Assembly: GCA_027325115.1 (NCBI GenBank) | Contig: DAHWFG010000248.1 | Span: forward strand, 1 to 7,010 | Reading direction: 5' to 3' | Source: JAKBCQ01 sp021807585 | GTDB taxonomy: Bacteria > Planctomycetota > Planctomycetia > Isosphaerales > Isosphaeraceae | DNA length: 7,010 nt | Shown: positions 6,021 through 7,010 of the stretch, piece by piece | How positions within the stretch are numbered: the stretch's first letter is position 1 | Layout: every line of letters begins with the position of its first letter | Made by a program: the position numbers and the translations under genes | Notes under the pieces: generated by a model | Told to the model about the DNA's origin: nothing | Databases searched by the model: none | Seen by the model: only the letters and a program-made list of their open reading frames with translations

Positions 6021-6227
6021 GTTTGCTCCTTTTGAAGTAATATCGTTGAGGAACGACTCGACGGCGTCGCGTCCCTCGCCGGTCCTCTGTTGAATTCTGC
6101 CCACGAGTTGATCGACGTCTCCCCCGGGAATTTGGAGGTCTTCGTCGCTCAATTCACTCCACTTCTCCTTCACTCGACCTTTCACCTGATTCCACTGACC
6201 TCGCAGTACCTGCGCATTGACCGACAT
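5805..6227 (-). CDS. CsbD-DUF883 fusion protein
   Basis: This is a 140-residue protein in two parts. Residues 8-61 are a CsbD domain (LRGQWNQVKGRVKEKWSEL, DQLVGRIQQRTGE, VESFLNDI). Residues 70-140 are an ElaB/YqjD-type (DUF883) unit: an amphipathic helix (HAAETAGEYVGQAKERLQ and on to about 112), then RRNP and a membrane segment at about 117-136 (VVALGVGLVAGLLVGLSL) with terminal RSR. The protein would thus tether a CsbD domain to the inner membrane. AAGGAG at 6234-6239, six bases before the ATG, fixes the start. The joint (residues 61-69) is encoded by bases that look like an intergenic spacer with its own ribosome site before Met70 (see the nested entry). This suggests two adjacent genes that became one open frame. 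The lipoprotein gene lies 145 bases upstream on the same strand. Confidence 0.85.
   Translation of the reverse strand: MSVNAQVLRGQWNQVKGRVKEKWSELSDEDLQIPGGDVDQLVGRIQQRTGEGRDAVESFLNDITSKGANMISHAAETAGEYVGQAKERLQDNYGRLADHARERFEDSREVVRRNPTESMVVALGVGLVAGLLVGLSLRSR
6026..6033 (-). promoter_or_regulatory. Internal Shine-Dalgarno within the fusion gene
   Basis: On the minus strand AAAAGGAG lies five bases before an in-frame ATG and encodes the Lys-Gly pair of the domain joint. Its spacing and sequence match the start sites of the csbD and ferritin-like genes, so it decides the nested start. Confidence 0.6.
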
Positions 6228-6340
6228 CTCAATCTCCTTATGTGTGTTTGCGAGCCCGCGGCGACGACGTCCGGTTCAACGAAACGACGTGCGTCGCGGG
6301 ATCGCCTGATCGCCGCGTCGTTGAGTCGGGGAGATGAATT

Positions 6341-6363
6341 CGCCCCAGGCGCTTCCTTGGGCG
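6341..6363 (-). terminator. Hairpin after the lipoprotein gene, possible terminator
   Basis: Bases 6341-6345 pair with 6359-6363 and 6347-6349 with 6355-6357, with one mismatch between them and a five-base loop. The structure starts about 10 bases past the lipoprotein stop on the minus strand. Only a poor T-containing stretch follows, so termination may be partial and allow read-through to the fusion gene. Confidence 0.4.
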
Positions 6364-6372
6364 TCCTTGGCG

Positions 6373-6588
6373 TCAATTCTTGGGAGGAACCGTCTCTCCC
6401 GCGCTGTTAGCCGGGGGATTCGACCCCGACGAATTGATCTTCTGGGTCGTCTCGGTTGTCGTCGTTCCAGTCGGCGAGGTGACCGTCTCTTTTTTCTCAA
6501 CCTTCGCTTCTTCGCTGCAACCCGCGAGCCCCGTCATGACACAGAACGACGCGACGAGCACGGCGACGATCGACTTTTGACTTCTCAT
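6373..6588 (-). CDS. Small Thr-rich lipoprotein
   Basis: This is a 71-residue precursor. A basic N-terminus (MRSQK) and hydrophobic core (SIVAVLVASFCVMTG) run into the lipobox L-A-G-C at 21-24, so signal peptidase II would leave Cys24 as the lipidated residue. The mature part is about 48 residues, polar and of low complexity: charged EEAKVEKKE, a Thr-rich run TSPTGTTTTETTQ, then Asn/Ser/Pro-rich to the end. No folded domain is visible, so it is probably an extended, surface-tethered peptide. Asp is absent at +2 (Ser25), which by the E. coli rule would favour outer-membrane sorting. AAGGAG at 6595-6600, six bases before the ATG, fixes the start. The gene stands upstream of the CsbD-DUF883 fusion on the same strand. 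Its function is unknown. Confidence 0.85.
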   Translation of the reverse strand: MRSQKSIVAVLVASFCVMTGLAGCSEEAKVEKKETVTSPTGTTTTETTQKINSSGSNPPANSAGETVPPKN

Positions 6589-7010
6589 GATGCTCTCCTT
6601 GTTGTGATAGTGTTCGACGCGGGCTTAACTCTCCCAAGAGTCGAGCCGAGCGCCGATTTTTCGGAAAACTAAAAGGCAAGCCGCGTGCCGAAGCCGAGAC
6701 ATTTCGATGAATCGACGCTGAATCGACAATTGAACCGGGACGAAGAGCCTTTTGCATCCATCGGTCACCTCGAAGCGACTCGAGCCGCCGGTCGGGTGGC
6801 GATTTTCGCTCCTCGGGTCGTAGCCGCGACGAGAGACCACCGGGTGTTTGGCGCCCACATTCATGACGGATAATTGCGCATCGACCGCCAACCCCTTCCC
6901 GCTTCACGACACGCGCCTGGCGAGATACCGCGAAAAAGTGTAAGAGGCTATCCGGAAAAGCTCCCGAAACCCAATCGGCTCGATTTTACCGGTTTCGGCG
7001 CCGATTCACA
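6589..7010. other. Right-hand 420 bases without a supportable gene
   Basis: Apart from the lipoprotein ribosome site (6595-6600) and whatever leftward promoter drives it, I see no gene. Frames of 60-136 codons cross the region on both strands, but none has a ribosome site or protein-like composition. A short CCGA/TCGG hairpin with a TTTT loop sits at 6653-6664. The final 70 bases hold inverted repeats and a possible mobile-element end, listed separately. Confidence 0.55.
6964..7006. repeat. Two interleaved inverted repeats at the window edge
   Basis: CCGAAACC (6964-6971) is complementary to GGTTTCGG (6991-6998), and AATCGGC (6973-6979) to GCCGATT (7000-7006). The two pairs are offset so that both cannot form as simple nested hairpins; together they would make a pseudoknot-like or alternative-pairing arrangement. 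Twenty bases upstream is GAGGCTATCCGGAAAAGC (6946-6963), which resembles the end of some insertion sequences. The region continues outside the window. Confidence 0.35.

Noticed and set aside
6334..6672. 112-codon plus-strand frame opposite the lipoprotein
   Set aside because: The minus-strand frame has a signal peptide, lipobox and ribosome site; the plus frame has none and is Arg-rich.
6625..6891. 88-codon minus-strand frame upstream of the lipoprotein
   Set aside because: There is no ribosome site, no recognisable domain, and overlapping frames on both strands are equally open.
6863..6943. 26-codon plus-strand small ORF ending just before the possible mobile-element end
   Set aside because: It has no ribosome site and its peptide has no recognisable character.
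818..6998. Shared 12-mer TACCGGTTTCGG at 818-829 and 6987-6998
   Set aside because: It is at chance level for this window size, and the flanking bases do not extend the match.

Overview
The window reads as bacterial chromosome of moderately high GC, densely packed with small protein genes that mostly carry clear Shine-Dalgarno sites (AAGGAG-type, often AAGGAGC). The taxon cannot be fixed from sequence alone. The long AI-2E-type permease with a soluble tail, the clustered CsbD and DUF883-like small proteins and the Thr-rich small lipoprotein would fit a member of the Planctomycetota, but that is a low-confidence inference. No rRNA, tRNA, CRISPR array or complete mobile element was seen.

Layout. 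On the minus strand at the left edge there may be the first 24 codons of a gene leaving the window (1-73), then a ferritin-like four-helix protein gene (119-625). A divergent intergenic region with a terminator-like hairpin leads to a two-CBS-domain protein on the plus strand (852-1265). It converges on a long minus-strand gene for an AI-2E/PerM family permease with an extra C-terminal domain of about 250 residues (1352-3241). Upstream of that lies a minus-strand CsbD gene (3461-3709). A 371-base divergent region with an operator-like inverted repeat and a cluster of GATC sites separates it from a plus-strand operon of three overlapping membrane protein genes (4081-5226): an unrecognised protein with two hydrophobic segments, a DUF883-like tail-anchored protein, and a phage-holin-superfamily-III/YqjE-like protein. 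A fourth plus-strand gene (5337-5543) encodes another short DUF883-like tail protein and is followed by a good intrinsic terminator. The right part returns to the minus strand with a CsbD-DUF883 fusion (5805-6227) that contains its own internal ribosome binding site, and a small Thr-rich lipoprotein (6373-6588). The last 420 bases hold no gene I can support. They end in nested inverted repeats and a possible insertion-sequence end.

How it fits together. CsbD, DUF883 (ElaB/YqjD), YqjE-like, CBS-domain and ferritin-like proteins are all families often seen among general-stress and stationary-phase genes. A permease, a lipoprotein and at least five small membrane proteins point at the envelope. 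The simplest reading is a general-stress/envelope island in which soluble stress proteins and membrane-anchored small proteins are expressed from several short transcription units. The most notable object is the CsbD-DUF883 fusion with a preserved internal Shine-Dalgarno and start codon, which could yield both a fused and a free DUF883 protein.
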